Source: Nocardia flavorosea NBRC 108225
Lineage (GTDB): Bacteria > Actinomycetota > Actinomycetes > Mycobacteriales > Mycobacteriaceae
NCBI RefSeq assembly: GCF_001613385.1
Contig: NZ_BDCG01000021.1
Coordinates: 220,008 to 284,007 of the forward strand
Length of the DNA stretch: 64,000 nucleotides
Direction of reading: 5' to 3'
Under the pieces are notes generated by a model. That model saw only the letters and a list, made by a program, of their open reading frames with translations. It did no database searches and was not told the DNA's origin. The translations under genes were made by a program, and so were the position numbers. Positions 44,394-52,653 of the stretch are shown in pieces; position 1 is the first letter of the stretch, and every line of letters begins with the position of its first letter.

Positions 44394-44450
44394 CATTATG
44401 AAGTGATCCGGCGGAGGAGAGATGCGTGTAGCGGCCCGGCGTTCATAATG
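44394..44450. promoter_or_regulatory. Inverted repeat flanking the moaA leader ORF
   Basis: CATTATGAA at 44394-44402 and its exact complement TTCATAATG at 44442-44450 bracket a 39-base segment holding a strong ribosome binding site and an 8-codon ORF. CATTAT could act as a -10 element. Pairing of the two arms in RNA would place the leader ORF in a loop just before the moaA start. The arms are AT-rich in a GC-rich setting. Confidence 0.5.
44422..44448 (+). CDS. Candidate leader ORF of moaA (8 codons)
   Basis: GGAGGAG at 44413-44419 is the best ribosome site in the region and precedes ATG CGT GTA GCG GCC CGG CGT TCA TAA, peptide MRVAARRS. The stop falls eight bases before the moaA GTG, which has only a weak site of its own. 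Terminating ribosomes could therefore reinitiate at moaA. Translation is not shown; it is a sequence-based proposal. Confidence 0.45.
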   Translation: MRVAARRS

Positions 44451-44455
44451 GTGGG

Positions 44456-45514
44456 GTGACACTGGTCGAGATGGGGATACCCACTGTGCGGTCCGGGCGC
44501 CCCTCGCTGGATGGGCGTCCGGAAACACCGCTGCTGGTGGACCGCTTCGGCCGCACCGCGCGTGACCTGCGGGTTTCCATTACCGAGAAATGTTCGCTGC
44601 GCTGTACATACTGCATGCCCGAGGAGGGTCTGCCCGCCATACCGCCGGAGGAACTGCTCTCCGCGGGGGAGATCGTCCGGCTGGTCGCCCTCGCGGTGCG
44701 CGAATTGGGGATCCGCGAGGTCCGCTTCACCGGCGGCGAACCGCTGATGCGGCGCGATCTGGAGGAGATCGTGGCCGGCTGCCATGCTGCGGCCCCGGAG
44801 ATACCCCTGGCGATGACCTCGAACGGGATCGGGTTGCGCCATCGCGCGGCCGGGCTGGCCGAGGCCGGTCTCGGCCGGGTCAATATCTCCCTCGATACCG
44901 TCGACCGCGCCGGTTTCGCCCGGCTCACCCGCCGCGACCGGCTGGAATCGGCGCTGTCCGGGATCCGGGCCGCGGGCGCCGCCGGATTGGCGCCGGTGAA
45001 GGTGAACGCGGTGCTCATGCGGGCAACCCTCGACGGCGCCCCCGACCTGCTGCGCTGGTGTCTCGACGAAGGCTGTGAACTGCGGTTCATCGAAGAGATG
45101 CCGCTGGACGCCGACCACGAATGGGCGCGCGCGAATATGGTCACCGCCGCGGAACTACTCGATGTGCTCGGCACCCGTTACCGGCTCACCGCCGCCGGCC
45201 GCGAAGACCCGTCCGCCCCCGCCGAAACCTGGCTGGTCGACGGTGGCCCCGCCACCGTCGGCATCATTGCCTCGGTCACCCGCAAATTCTGCGATACCTG
45301 CGACCGCACCCGCCTCACCGCCGACGGTATGCTCCGATCCTGCCTGTTCAGTGATCAGGAGTTCGATCTGCGCGGCGTGCTGCGCGCGGGCGCGAGCGAC
45401 GAGGAACTGGCGCAGCTGTGGCGCGGCGCGATGTGGCAGAAATGGGCGGGCCACGGTATCGATGCCGCGGACTTCGTCCCTCCGGAACGCACGATGGGAG
45501 CAATAGGTGGTTGA
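44456..45514 (+). CDS. moaA: GTP 3',8-cyclase MoaA
   Basis: A 352-residue radical-SAM enzyme starting at the GTG at 44456. The N-terminal cluster motif CSLRCTYC is at about 44-51 and FTGGEPLMRRDLE at about 91-103. The second cluster is bound by FCDTCDRTRLTADGMLRSC, and the chain ends in the conserved GG needed for activity. It converts GTP to 3',8-cyclo-GTP, which MoaC turns into cPMP. The moaD start overlaps its stop by eight bases. The leader contains an inverted repeat and a possible short ORF. Confidence 0.96.
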   Translation: MTLVEMGIPTVRSGRPSLDGRPETPLLVDRFGRTARDLRVSITEKCSLRCTYCMPEEGLPAIPPEELLSAGEIVRLVALAVRELGIREVRFTGGEPLMRRDLEEIVAGCHAAAPEIPLAMTSNGIGLRHRAAGLAEAGLGRVNISLDTVDRAGFARLTRRDRLESALSGIRAAGAAGLAPVKVNAVLMRATLDGAPDLLRWCLDEGCELRFIEEMPLDADHEWARANMVTAAELLDVLGTRYRLTAAGREDPSAPAETWLVDGGPATVGIIASVTRKFCDTCDRTRLTADGMLRSCLFSDQEFDLRGVLRAGASDEELAQLWRGAMWQKWAGHGIDAADFVPPERTMGAIGG

Positions 45515-45749
45515 GGTCCGCTATTTCGCCGCCATCGCCGACGCGGTCGGCAAGGATGCCGAAACCCTGGACCTTCCGCCCGGCGCCACCGTCGCCGATC
45601 TGCGCACCCGTCTGGCCGCCACCTACGGCCCGGACCTCGACAAGATGCTGGCCGTCTGTGCCTACCTGGTGGGCGACGAACTGACCCGCGACACCACGGT
45701 CTCGCTCACTCCTCGCGTCGACGTACTTCCCCCCTTTGCCGGCGGCTAG
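45507..45749 (+). CDS. moaD: Molybdopterin synthase sulfur-carrier subunit MoaD
   Basis: 80 residues with the ubiquitin-like fold pattern VEVRYFAAIADAVGK, GATVADLRTRLAATYG, DVLPPFAGG. The terminal Gly-Gly is the site of thiocarboxylation and inserts into MoaE. It is translated from a GTG overlapping the moaA stop. MoaE is supplied by the opposite operon about 4 kb away. Confidence 0.95.
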   Translation: MVEVRYFAAIADAVGKDAETLDLPPGATVADLRTRLAATYGPDLDKMLAVCAYLVGDELTRDTTVSLTPRVDVLPPFAGG

Positions 45750-45776
45750 TTTTCCGCGCGTTCCCGGCAGGCCGGC

Positions 45777-46035
45777 TCGGTTTCGGTCGAGGATGCTCGG
45801 CGCTGATATCGAACAATGAGGTGCTCCCGAACCGGTCGGCGACCGAGCCTGCCTCGTCACCCCAGCTCTGCCTTTCCCGCGGCAGGGTGACGGTGCCGCC
45901 TTCGGACAGCCGCTGAAACGCAGGGCCTTGTGATCGTCGCCGCCTGGGAAAAGCGCGACGTTGTTCCCCGGCCGAGATGGCGGGTGACCCGGCCTGTCTG
46001 CAGGGAAGTCCCCCGCCATCAGCGTGTGGCCGCAG
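45777..46035 (-). pseudogene. Frameshifted PhnB-like VOC protein remnant
   Basis: Minus-strand pieces in different frames line up with the PhnB-like glyoxalase/VOC family: TLMAGDFPADRPGHPPSRPG and NNVALFPGGDD, then after a frame change near 45910 QRLSEGGTVTLPRERQSWGD and GSVADRFG. The family pattern is LMASD..., GDD, L-x-GGTVTMPLExQxWGDxFGxxxDRFG. The N-terminal half is missing. It lies directly downstream of a damaged ArsR gene on the same strand, so a two-gene ArsR-VOC operon has decayed here. Confidence 0.6.
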
Positions 46036-46345
46036 TTCGTGGTTCCCGGTCTGCGCTGTCCGACGATGACCTCTCCGGGCAGACCGCGCTCAGGAACCTG
46101 CCGACACACAACGCCAGTCGTTCCTCGACAAGCGAGTAGAAGATCCGATTGGCGACTCGTCGCTCTCGGACGAGCCCGTCTGCCTCGAGTACGCCCAGAG
46201 GCCGGGAGATCGAGGGACCGCGGATCGGAAGGTTGGAGGCGATATCCCCGGCGGTCAACTCGCCGGGGCGCAGATCCTGCAGGATCTGTCGGCGCGTGGT
46301 CGGCCAGCGCGCGGAAAACTCCGGCTTCCTCTTCAGGCCCGAACT
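46019..46345 (-). pseudogene. Frameshifted ArsR-family regulator remnant
   Basis: The winged-helix region is clear in one frame: TRRQILQDLRPGELTAGDIA, PSISRPLGVLEADGLVRERR, VANRIFYSLVEERL. The preceding FRALAD of the family signature FRALADPTRR lies in another frame, so bases were lost or gained near 46292-46300. The likely start is also not readable. Intact ArsR proteins of this type usually sit before a VOC or SRPBCC gene, and a damaged VOC gene does follow. Confidence 0.65.
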
Positions 46346-46683
46346 CCTTGCACGGCGCCGCGGCGCGCTGCCGCGGGTGGCCTTGCCGTAGCGCACGCCG
46401 CCGAAGATTTGCCGGTAGAACTCCATAGCCTGCGGTCGTCGAATCATGGTCTCGGCAAATCGCGACACCTCCTGTCGTGGTTCTCGACGAATGCGTGTGT
46501 GCGCCGTTCGCTCGACGAAATGACCCACTCCGCGGATCGACGAGCCCGGGCACGGACACCGGACCGCAGGGATATCGGCACCGGCCGGACGAATTTTTCC
46601 GATCATGTCGAAGATCCGCCGCCCCGCTCGTCGTTTTGGTGAGAGGGGTACCGGGCTCCTCACCGACGCGGAAGGATGACGAT

Positions 46684-47397
46684 ATGTACTACCTGGCATT
46701 GCTTACCGGGGACGAGGACGAAGCCGTGGCGCAACCGGGCACGGCGGAGTTCGATGCGGAGGTCGAACAGTACGCGGCGTTCGACGCCAGGGTCGCCGAC
46801 GTCATCGCCGGCGGGGCTGCGTTGTATCCGTCGGCGGACGCCGTCACCATCCGGCGGGCCGGCACGGACACGCTGGTCACCGACGGTCCGTTCGCGGAGC
46901 ACGCCGAGGTGGTCGGAGGGTTCTATGTTATCGACGTCCCCGACCTGGACGCCGCGACGGATCTCGTCCGGCAACTGCCGGCGGTGGCGACGGGATCGGT
47001 GGAGCTCCGTCCGCTGGTCCAGTGGCTGCCGCATGACGAACCGGGACCGGACTGGTGGATGGCACTGCTGTGGGAGCAGGCGGATGCGACGCTGACGCCG
47101 GGTACGCCGGAGTGGGACACCGCAGTCGCCGAGCACGAGCGGTTCGGTGAGCGGTTCGGGGCGGTGTTGCGCGGCGGTGGTGCGCTGCGACCGCCGTCCA
47201 CCGCAACCACTGTCCGTGGCGCCGACGGGCCACCGCTGCTCACCGACGGGCCGTTCACCGAAACAGCGGAGGTCGTGGCCGGTCTGTACCTGTTCGCCGC
47301 CCCGGATCGTCGCGCGGCGACCGAAATCGCCGCGAAGATTCCGATCGGTGCCGGCGGCGGCACAGAGGTCCGGCAGGTGGTGGACCTCGGGGCATGA
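46684..47397 (+). CDS. Tandem YCII/DGPF-domain protein
   Basis: 237 residues from the ATG at 46684 (GGAAGGA upstream). Two YCII-related domains are fused: MYYLALLTGDEDEA to VTDGPFAEHAEVVGGFYVID, and WWMALLWEQADATLTPG to LLTDGPFTETAEVVAGLYLF. Each carries the DGPF motif. The single-domain form is the standard genomic partner of ECF42 sigma factors, and the sigma gene follows 192 bases downstream on the same strand. The biochemical role of DGPF proteins is not established. Confidence 0.9.
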   Translation: MYYLALLTGDEDEAVAQPGTAEFDAEVEQYAAFDARVADVIAGGAALYPSADAVTIRRAGTDTLVTDGPFAEHAEVVGGFYVIDVPDLDAATDLVRQLPAVATGSVELRPLVQWLPHDEPGPDWWMALLWEQADATLTPGTPEWDTAVAEHERFGERFGAVLRGGGALRPPSTATTVRGADGPPLLTDGPFTETAEVVAGLYLFAAPDRRAATEIAAKIPIGAGGGTEVRQVVDLGA

Positions 47398-47589
47398 GCG
47401 GGTCACCTCGCCGAGCGCGGTCATCGACATCTCGCGTTGTTGCCGGCCGATGCTGTGCCGCGGGTCGAAGCGGGCCGGAAGCGGGAGCGGAGCGCCACCA
47501 CGGGGTGGCTCCGCTGCTGCCGGGTGGACAGCGGGTGAGCGGACGGGGCCTGAGGTGATCGTGGAGCGTGACCGGGCAGGACTGCGGTC

Positions 47590-48894
47590 GTGTCGGCAGG
47601 ACCGGGGATGAGCGCGGCGCGGCCGGCGATCGATCTCGGTGGTGTGTACCGGGCCGAGTTCGGCCGCGCGGTGGCCACCATCGCTCGGTTCACCGGTGAT
47701 GTCGATCTGGCCGAGGATGCGGTACAGGAGGCATTCGCGATCGCGCTGCGTACCTGGGACCGCGACGGCGTCCCGGCGAATCCGGGTGCCTGGATCACCA
47801 CGACCGCTCGCCGGCGCGCCCTGGACCGGCTACGCCGGGAGTCGGCGCGCCACGGCAAGGAGTACGAGGCCGCCCTGGTGGCGCCGAGCCCCACGGAGAC
47901 CGAGATGAGCGAACTGCCCGACGACCAGCTGCGGATGATCTTCACCTGTTGTCATCCCGCACTTGCTCCGGAATCCCGGGTGGCATTGACGCTGCGGTTG
48001 GTATGCGGGCTACGGACCGCCGAGATCGCGCGAGCGTTCCTGCAAGCGGAGTCGACCGTGGCGCAGCGGATCAGCCGCGCGAAGGCCAAGATCCGGCACG
48101 CCGGGATTCCGTTGCGGATCCCGCCTGCGCATCTGCTGCCGGAACGTGCGCCGACGGTGCTGGCGGTGGTGTATCTGCTGTTCACCGAGGGCTACTTCGC
48201 GACAGCCGGTCCCGTGGCGGTGCGTGACGAACTGTGTGACGAGGCGCTGCGGGTCGGACGGTTGCTGTGCGCGCTGTTACCGGTCGAGGAGCAGGCCGTG
48301 CGGGCGGAGGCGCACGGGCTGCTCGCCCTCATGCTGCTGACAGACAGTCGCCGCTCCCAGCGCCGGGGCGGTGACGGCGAACTGATCCCGCTGGAGGCGC
48401 AGGACCGCGCCCGGTGGGATCGTCAGGCGATCCGGGCCGGGCTGAACTGCCTGCTGATCGCGGCCGAGGGCGGCGGGCCGTACCTGGCGCAGGCCCGGAT
48501 CGCGGCGGCGCACGCCGTCGCGCCGACCTGGGCGGCCACCGACTGGAATGCGATCGTCGCGGCCTACGACGAATTACTCGGCTACACGCCATCACCCGCG
48601 GTACAGGTGAATCGAGCCGTCGCTGTGGGCTTCCGCGACCGTCCGGAGGCGGGCCTGCGAGCGCTGGAGGAGGTCACCGACGACAGCCGCGTCGCCGGCG
48701 GACAGCCGATCGCGGCCGCACGTGCCGACCTGTACCGCCGGGCCGGGCGCTTCGTCGAGGCAGCACAGAATTACCGGATCGCGCTGGCGGGCGCCGGAAA
48801 CGATGCCGCGCGCGGATATCTGCGCCGCCGGCTGGCCGAGGTCGAGGACACTTGCCGGGCCGAGGGCGCCGGTCCATCGGCACCGGTCGCGTGA
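47590..48894 (+). CDS. ECF42-type RNA polymerase sigma factor with C-terminal TPR-like extension
   Basis: 434 residues; starts at the GTG at 47590 or the ATG at 47608. Sigma2 spans FGRAVATIARFTGDVDLAEDAVQEAFAIAL; sigma4 covers LTLRLVCGLRTAEIARAFLQAESTVAQRISRAKAKIR. The long C-terminal extension has the group motif VVYLLFTEGYFA and TPR-like helices (AVQVNRAVAVGFRDRPEAGLRALEEV). No anti-sigma factor is present, as expected for ECF42, where the extension is thought to control activity. The DGPF partner gene is upstream. Confidence 0.92.
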   Translation: MSAGPGMSAARPAIDLGGVYRAEFGRAVATIARFTGDVDLAEDAVQEAFAIALRTWDRDGVPANPGAWITTTARRRALDRLRRESARHGKEYEAALVAPSPTETEMSELPDDQLRMIFTCCHPALAPESRVALTLRLVCGLRTAEIARAFLQAESTVAQRISRAKAKIRHAGIPLRIPPAHLLPERAPTVLAVVYLLFTEGYFATAGPVAVRDELCDEALRVGRLLCALLPVEEQAVRAEAHGLLALMLLTDSRRSQRRGGDGELIPLEAQDRARWDRQAIRAGLNCLLIAAEGGGPYLAQARIAAAHAVAPTWAATDWNAIVAAYDELLGYTPSPAVQVNRAVAVGFRDRPEAGLRALEEVTDDSRVAGGQPIAAARADLYRRAGRFVEAAQNYRIALAGAGNDAARGYLRRRLAEVEDTCRAEGAGPSAPVA

Positions 48895-49100
48895 AACAGC
48901 GGGGACCGCTCGGAGCGCAGGAATCTCCTGCCAGCAACCGGAACGATCATGGCCGGCCGACTGCACCCAGTGCGTGCGCGGCTGATCGACGGATCCACAC
49001 GCGGCCCCCCAACACGCGTGCCCGGAGACCAGGTGCACGCCGCCGTCCCCGGCGCCGGCTCGGCCTTCCCGGGCAGCCGGTCCTTGCGCGGCGCCAGGGT

Positions 49101-49467
49101 ATGCCCGTGGTGAAGAGCGCGGCAGACACCTACCTGGCCGAACTCCCCGGCGCCAGGCGGGCCCACGCGACCGTGCTGCGTGATCTGTGCCGGACCGAAC
49201 TCACCGGCCATTCCGAGGTCATGGCTACGGAATGCCGAACGACCAGTACGCGGGTATCAGCCGGGGCGCGTTCGCCGTGCAGCGCGACTATCTGTCGTTC
49301 CACCTTATGCGCGAAGACATCCGGGAGGCCTGCGCGCAATGACCGGCCGATCAGGATATGGGCAAGGGCTGCTTGCGTTTCCGCGGTTCGGCGGGCCCGG
49401 ACGTAGAGCTGGTCCGGGACCTGCTGCGCGCCGTCGCCGGTCGGCCCGCGGCCGGGTGTGCTGAGGC
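49101..49467 (+). pseudogene. DUF1801 protein broken in three frames
   Basis: From the ATG at 49101: MPVVKSAADTYLAELPGARR and LRDLCRTELTGHSEVM, then a one-base loss near 49223 moves the frame. The next piece is YGMPNDQYAGISRGAFAVQR, SFHLMREDIREACAQ, ending at a TGA. A third frame continues MGKGCLRFRGSAGPDVELVR and DLLRAVAG up to about 49467. Together they match a DUF1801 protein (YdhG-like: YGMPxY, GKGCxRFRxPxxID). At least two lesions make it inactive. Confidence 0.7.
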
Positions 49468-49473
49468 GTCGGG

Positions 49474-50298
49474 TCAGCGCCACCAGTCGTCGAGCGGAGT
49501 GACCGGTACCGTCCGCTTGTGCCGGGTGTTGCGGAAGAGCGATTCGATCCGCTCGGCCACCTCGGCCGGCACATCCTTGCCCTCGAGGTAATCGTCGATT
49601 TCGCTGTAGCGCAGGCCGAGCGCTTCTTCGTCGGGTAGCGCCGGGCGGTCGTCCTCGAGGTCGGCGGTCGGTACCTTCGACCACAGTCGCGACGGTGCGT
49701 CGAGTTCCTGTAGCAGTGCGGCGCCCTGGCGTTTGGTCAGACCGGTGAGCGGGGTGAGGTCCACGCCGCCGTCGCCGTATTTCGTGAAGAACCCGGTGAC
49801 CGCTTCGGCAGCGTGGTCGGTGCCGATCACCAGCAGGTTCTCCTGGCCGGCGAGAGCGTATTGGATCACCATCCGTTCTCGCGCTTTGATATTGCCGCGC
49901 ACGAAATCGCGTAATTTGCCGACTTTCAGTGCCGAAGCCACCTCGGCCGCCACCGCGTTCGCGCCGGGCCGGACGTTGACCACCACGGATTCATCGGGCG
50001 CGACGAAGGTCATGGCGACCCGGGCATCGGACTCGTCGGCCTGTACACCGTAGGGCAGGCGCACGGCGACGAAACGTGCTTCGGCACCGTCGGCGCGCAG
50101 TTCCTCGGCGGCCAGCTGGCAGAGCCGTCCGGCGAGTGCGCTGTCCTGACCACCGCTGATACCGAGTACGAAACCCTTTGCGGGCGTGGTGCGCAGGTAA
50201 TCCTTCAGGAAATCGACGCGGCGGCGCACCTCGTCCTTGGGTTCGATACTCGGCTGTACACCCAGCTCGGCGATGATCTGATCACGCACGTTTCCCAT
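49474..50298 (-). CDS. nadE: Ammonia-dependent NAD+ synthetase
   Basis: 274 residues, the normal length for the NH3-dependent form. The ATP pyrophosphatase loop SGGQDSALAGRL is at about 49-60. VIGTDHAAEAVTGFFTKYGDGGVDLTPL is the NaAD/ammonia-site segment, and the C-terminus ends HKRTVPVTPLDDWWR, as in Bacillus/E. coli NadE. No glutaminase domain is present, unlike mycobacterial NadE. It catalyses the last step of NAD synthesis. Confidence 0.96.
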   Translation of the reverse strand: MGNVRDQIIAELGVQPSIEPKDEVRRRVDFLKDYLRTTPAKGFVLGISGGQDSALAGRLCQLAAEELRADGAEARFVAVRLPYGVQADESDARVAMTFVAPDESVVVNVRPGANAVAAEVASALKVGKLRDFVRGNIKARERMVIQYALAGQENLLVIGTDHAAEAVTGFFTKYGDGGVDLTPLTGLTKRQGAALLQELDAPSRLWSKVPTADLEDDRPALPDEEALGLRYSEIDDYLEGKDVPAEVAERIESLFRNTRHKRTVPVTPLDDWWR

Positions 50299-50309
50299 GC
50301 CGGACCACT

Positions 50310-51029
50310 CTACTGCGCCGCCGGTCCGGCGACTCGGCGAACCATGGCTTCCCAGTTGCTCGAGATCTGTTCGCGGCTGTAGCCCAGCGTGCGCAGCTGG
50401 TGCAGGACGAGCCCGGCGGCCAATACGCCCAGTAGCGCATCAGCCAGCAGACCGTCGTCGCCGGGCGTATCCGCCTCGCGGAGCAACATCGCCACATGCG
50501 TTCTCAGCACCCGGTAGGGCTGGCTCGAGAAGTGCCGTTCCGGGGACCCGAGTTCGGCCGCCCGGTGGAGTTCGCCCTCTACTTCGATATCGAGCAGCCG
50601 GGCGCGCCCGAAGGCGATGAGCCGGTCCACCGGCGGGGCACCGGGGCCCAGTGGCGGCGGGCCGAAGATGAACGCTTCCTGGGCCAGGGTTTCGGAATGG
50701 TCCAGCAGTGCGTACATGAGCCCGGTGCGGCTGCCGAAGCGGCGGAACACGGTGCCTTTGCCGACACCGGCGCGTCTGGCCAGGGCGTCCATCGTGAGCG
50801 CGTCCACACCGTGTTCGCGCACGAGTTCGCGGGCGGCGTCCAGCAGGCGGCGCCGGTTGCGGGCGGCGTCGGCGCGTTCGGCGGGTTCGGTGGTGCCGGG
50901 GAGCTGTGGGCCGATCCGGTGGGCCGGCCGGATCGGCTCGGTATGCAGTTCGTCCTCCGGGTACGGCCGGGGCGTTTCGCCGGGGCGCGGGTCGTCCGCC
51001 GGGCCCGGGCAGGGTGTGTAGTAGTTCAC
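50310..51029 (-). CDS. TetR-family regulator
   Basis: About 239 residues from a GTG at 51029 (start uncertain; the helix-turn-helix begins near residue 50). The DNA-binding region is RRRLLDAARELVREHGVDALTMDALARRAGVGKGTVFRRFGSRTGLMYALL. The C-terminal domain is of the common mycobacterial type. It is divergent from the FMN reductase at 51123 with 93 bases between starts, so that gene is its probable target. Confidence 0.9.
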   Translation of the reverse strand: MNYYTPCPGPADDPRPGETPRPYPEDELHTEPIRPAHRIGPQLPGTTEPAERADAARNRRRLLDAARELVREHGVDALTMDALARRAGVGKGTVFRRFGSRTGLMYALLDHSETLAQEAFIFGPPPLGPGAPPVDRLIAFGRARLLDIEVEGELHRAAELGSPERHFSSQPYRVLRTHVAMLLREADTPGDDGLLADALLGVLAAGLVLHQLRTLGYSREQISSNWEAMVRRVAGPAAQ

Positions 51030-51122
51030 GGCGGGGGAGGGGCCTCCGGGGAATGTAGCGGACCGTGGTCCGGTTGATCTGGGCAGTGCGATCATCACAC
51101 AACTAGTACCGCAGGAGTGAAT

Positions 51123-51692
51123 ATGAGCCAGACCCGTATCGTCGTCCTCTTCGGCAGCCTTCGCAGCGCCTCCTTCAGTAAGCAGGTCGCCGAGGCCTCG
51201 GTCACCACCGCGCCGGAGGGCGTCGACGTCTCCGTGTACGAGGGTATCGGCGATATCCCGTTCTACAACGAGGATATCGATGTACCGGGGTCGGTTCCGG
51301 CCGCCGCCGAGGCGCTGCGGGACGCGGTGGGTGCGAGCGACGGCCTGCTGGTGATCACGCCGGAGTACAACGGGACGCTGCCCGCCGTACTGAAGAATGC
51401 GATCGATTGGCTGTCGCGGCCGTACGGGGCGGGTGCGATCAAGGACAAGCCGGTCGCGATCCTGAGCGGTTCCATCAGCCCGAATGCCGCCAAGTGGGCG
51501 CATGGCGACGCGGTCAAGTCGGTGGGGGTCGCCGGCGGCAAGATCGTCGACGAAGCGCATCTGCATTTCGCGACCTGGGGTGAACGTTTCGGTGCACACC
51601 ATCCTCGCGAGGATGCCGAGACCGTGCGCGAGCTGAGCGAGGCGCTGCGCGCGCTGGTGAATGCGGCGAGCGGGGAACTCGTCGACGCCTGA
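51123..51692 (+). CDS. NADPH-dependent FMN reductase
   Basis: 189 residues from the ATG at 51123 (AGGAG six bases upstream); a GTG six bases earlier is an alternative. Flavodoxin-like fold: VVLFGSLRSASFSKQV contacts FMN phosphate, LLVITPEYNGTLPAVLKNAIDWLSRP is the family signature, and AILSGSISPNAAKWAHGD follows. Relatives are chromate/quinone reductases. The divergent TetR gene suggests induction by a redox-active compound. Confidence 0.93.
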   Translation: MSQTRIVVLFGSLRSASFSKQVAEASVTTAPEGVDVSVYEGIGDIPFYNEDIDVPGSVPAAAEALRDAVGASDGLLVITPEYNGTLPAVLKNAIDWLSRPYGAGAIKDKPVAILSGSISPNAAKWAHGDAVKSVGVAGGKIVDEAHLHFATWGERFGAHHPREDAETVRELSEALRALVNAASGELVDA

Positions 51693-51770
51693 TCGCACGA
51701 GCGAACCCGGCCCGGTGTGCGTGATCGCGCGTGCCCTCCGGTCATGGGGCCGGCGCGTCCGGCTGTGACG

Positions 51771-51803
51771 GCAGGCCGCCCTGTATACGACGGGGCGGCC
51801 TGC
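51771..51803 (+). terminator. Hairpin terminator downstream of the FMN reductase
   Basis: GCAGGCCGCCC (51771-51781) pairs perfectly with GGGCGGCCTGC (51793-51803) around an 11-base loop. It lies about 80 bases after the FMN reductase stop. The rest of 51693-51990 shows no gene. Confidence 0.75.
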
Positions 51804-51995
51804 TGCTGTGTGTACGGGGCGTGGCTGCCGTGACTGTTCCGGCCGGGTCCTGAGGGTCTGCTGGGGTTGCGGCGACTGGTGTGACAGGCGGTGTTGTTGC
51901 GTTTGCTGAAAAGGAACTGACCCCCGGGGTTTGTGATCTGGGCCACGGTGAACTCGGCGTGTCGCAAGGCTGTCCTGCGGCTTACAGCTGTGAAA

Positions 51996-52057
51996 TCACA
52001 TGGTTGTGACTCGCAACATCTCGTGTTGTTTCGGAATGTCGGCCACTAGGTGTAGTG
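51996..52057 (+). promoter_or_regulatory. NrdR-type boxes upstream of nrdHIE
   Basis: Two inverted repeats have 5-bp arms and 4-base spacers: TCACA-TGGT-TGTGA (51996-52009) and CACTA-GGTG-TAGTG (52044-52057). The second, read as CCACTAGGTGTAGTGT, is close to the 16-bp NrdR consensus ACACTA-N4-TAGTGT. A third dyad, CAACA-TCTCG-TGTTG (52014-52028), lies between them. Paired boxes upstream of ribonucleotide reductase genes are the normal NrdR target. A leader of about 245 bases without recognised riboswitch motifs separates them from nrdH. Confidence 0.7.
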
Positions 52058-52303
52058 TCATCGGTACCCGAAGGCGGCGGTGTGCAGAACCCGCCGGCGG
52101 CGGGTGGAACCGGCCCGGACGTGGTATTTCAGGGCTGGTCCTCGGAGTTTGCGCAGGATCATCCGATCGTGCCGGCACCGCGCCCCGCAGACGGAACACA
52201 ACCGGCTGTGGATCAGTCATGCGGAGGGCTCGACCCGGAGGCGGCGGTCCGTCACGACGAGACCGCGAGACACCGCACATTGGCACAGGAGAGAGGGACT
52301 CGA

Positions 52304-52534
52304 ATGATCACCGTGTACACCAAGCCCGCTTGCGTCCAGTGCAATGCCACCTACAAGGCTCTCGACAAGGCCGGGGTGGATTATGAGGTCATCGATATCT
52401 CCGAGAACGCCGATGCCCGCGACTATGTGATGGCTCTCGGCTACTTGCAGGCCCCCGTCGTCGTCTCCGGTGACGAGCACTGGTCCGGGTTCCGGCCCGA
52501 TCGCATCAAGGCGCTGGCCACCGTTGCCGCCTGA
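52304..52534 (+). CDS. nrdH: Glutaredoxin-like NrdH-redoxin
   Basis: 76 residues from the ATG at 52304 with GGAGAG upstream. The redox motif CVQC is at 11-14 in MITVYTKPACVQCNATYKAL. YVMALGYLQAPVVV and the C-terminal GDEHWSGFRPDRIKAL are the NrdH hallmarks. It supplies electrons to the class Ib ribonucleotide reductase NrdE from thioredoxin reductase. It is first gene of nrdHIE. Confidence 0.96.
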   Translation: MITVYTKPACVQCNATYKALDKAGVDYEVIDISENADARDYVMALGYLQAPVVVSGDEHWSGFRPDRIKALATVAA

Positions 52535-52653
52535 GCGTGTCAGGCCCGGAGGCGGCAACGCAGTGTAACTACGCAGTGGCCCGCGCTCAGCCGTAACAGG
52601 CACGGCGTAGCTGCACCGCGCACCCTATCCGGCCGGGGAACAGGGGAGGTGAA

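Noticed and set aside
44302..44456. Moco riboswitch upstream of moaA
   Set aside because: The conserved Moco RNA core was not recognised; the region is short and better described by the leader ORF and inverted repeat.
52060..52303. Cobalamin riboswitch in the nrdHIE leader
   Set aside because: No B12-box-like conserved segment is present; GC-rich stems alone are not evidence.
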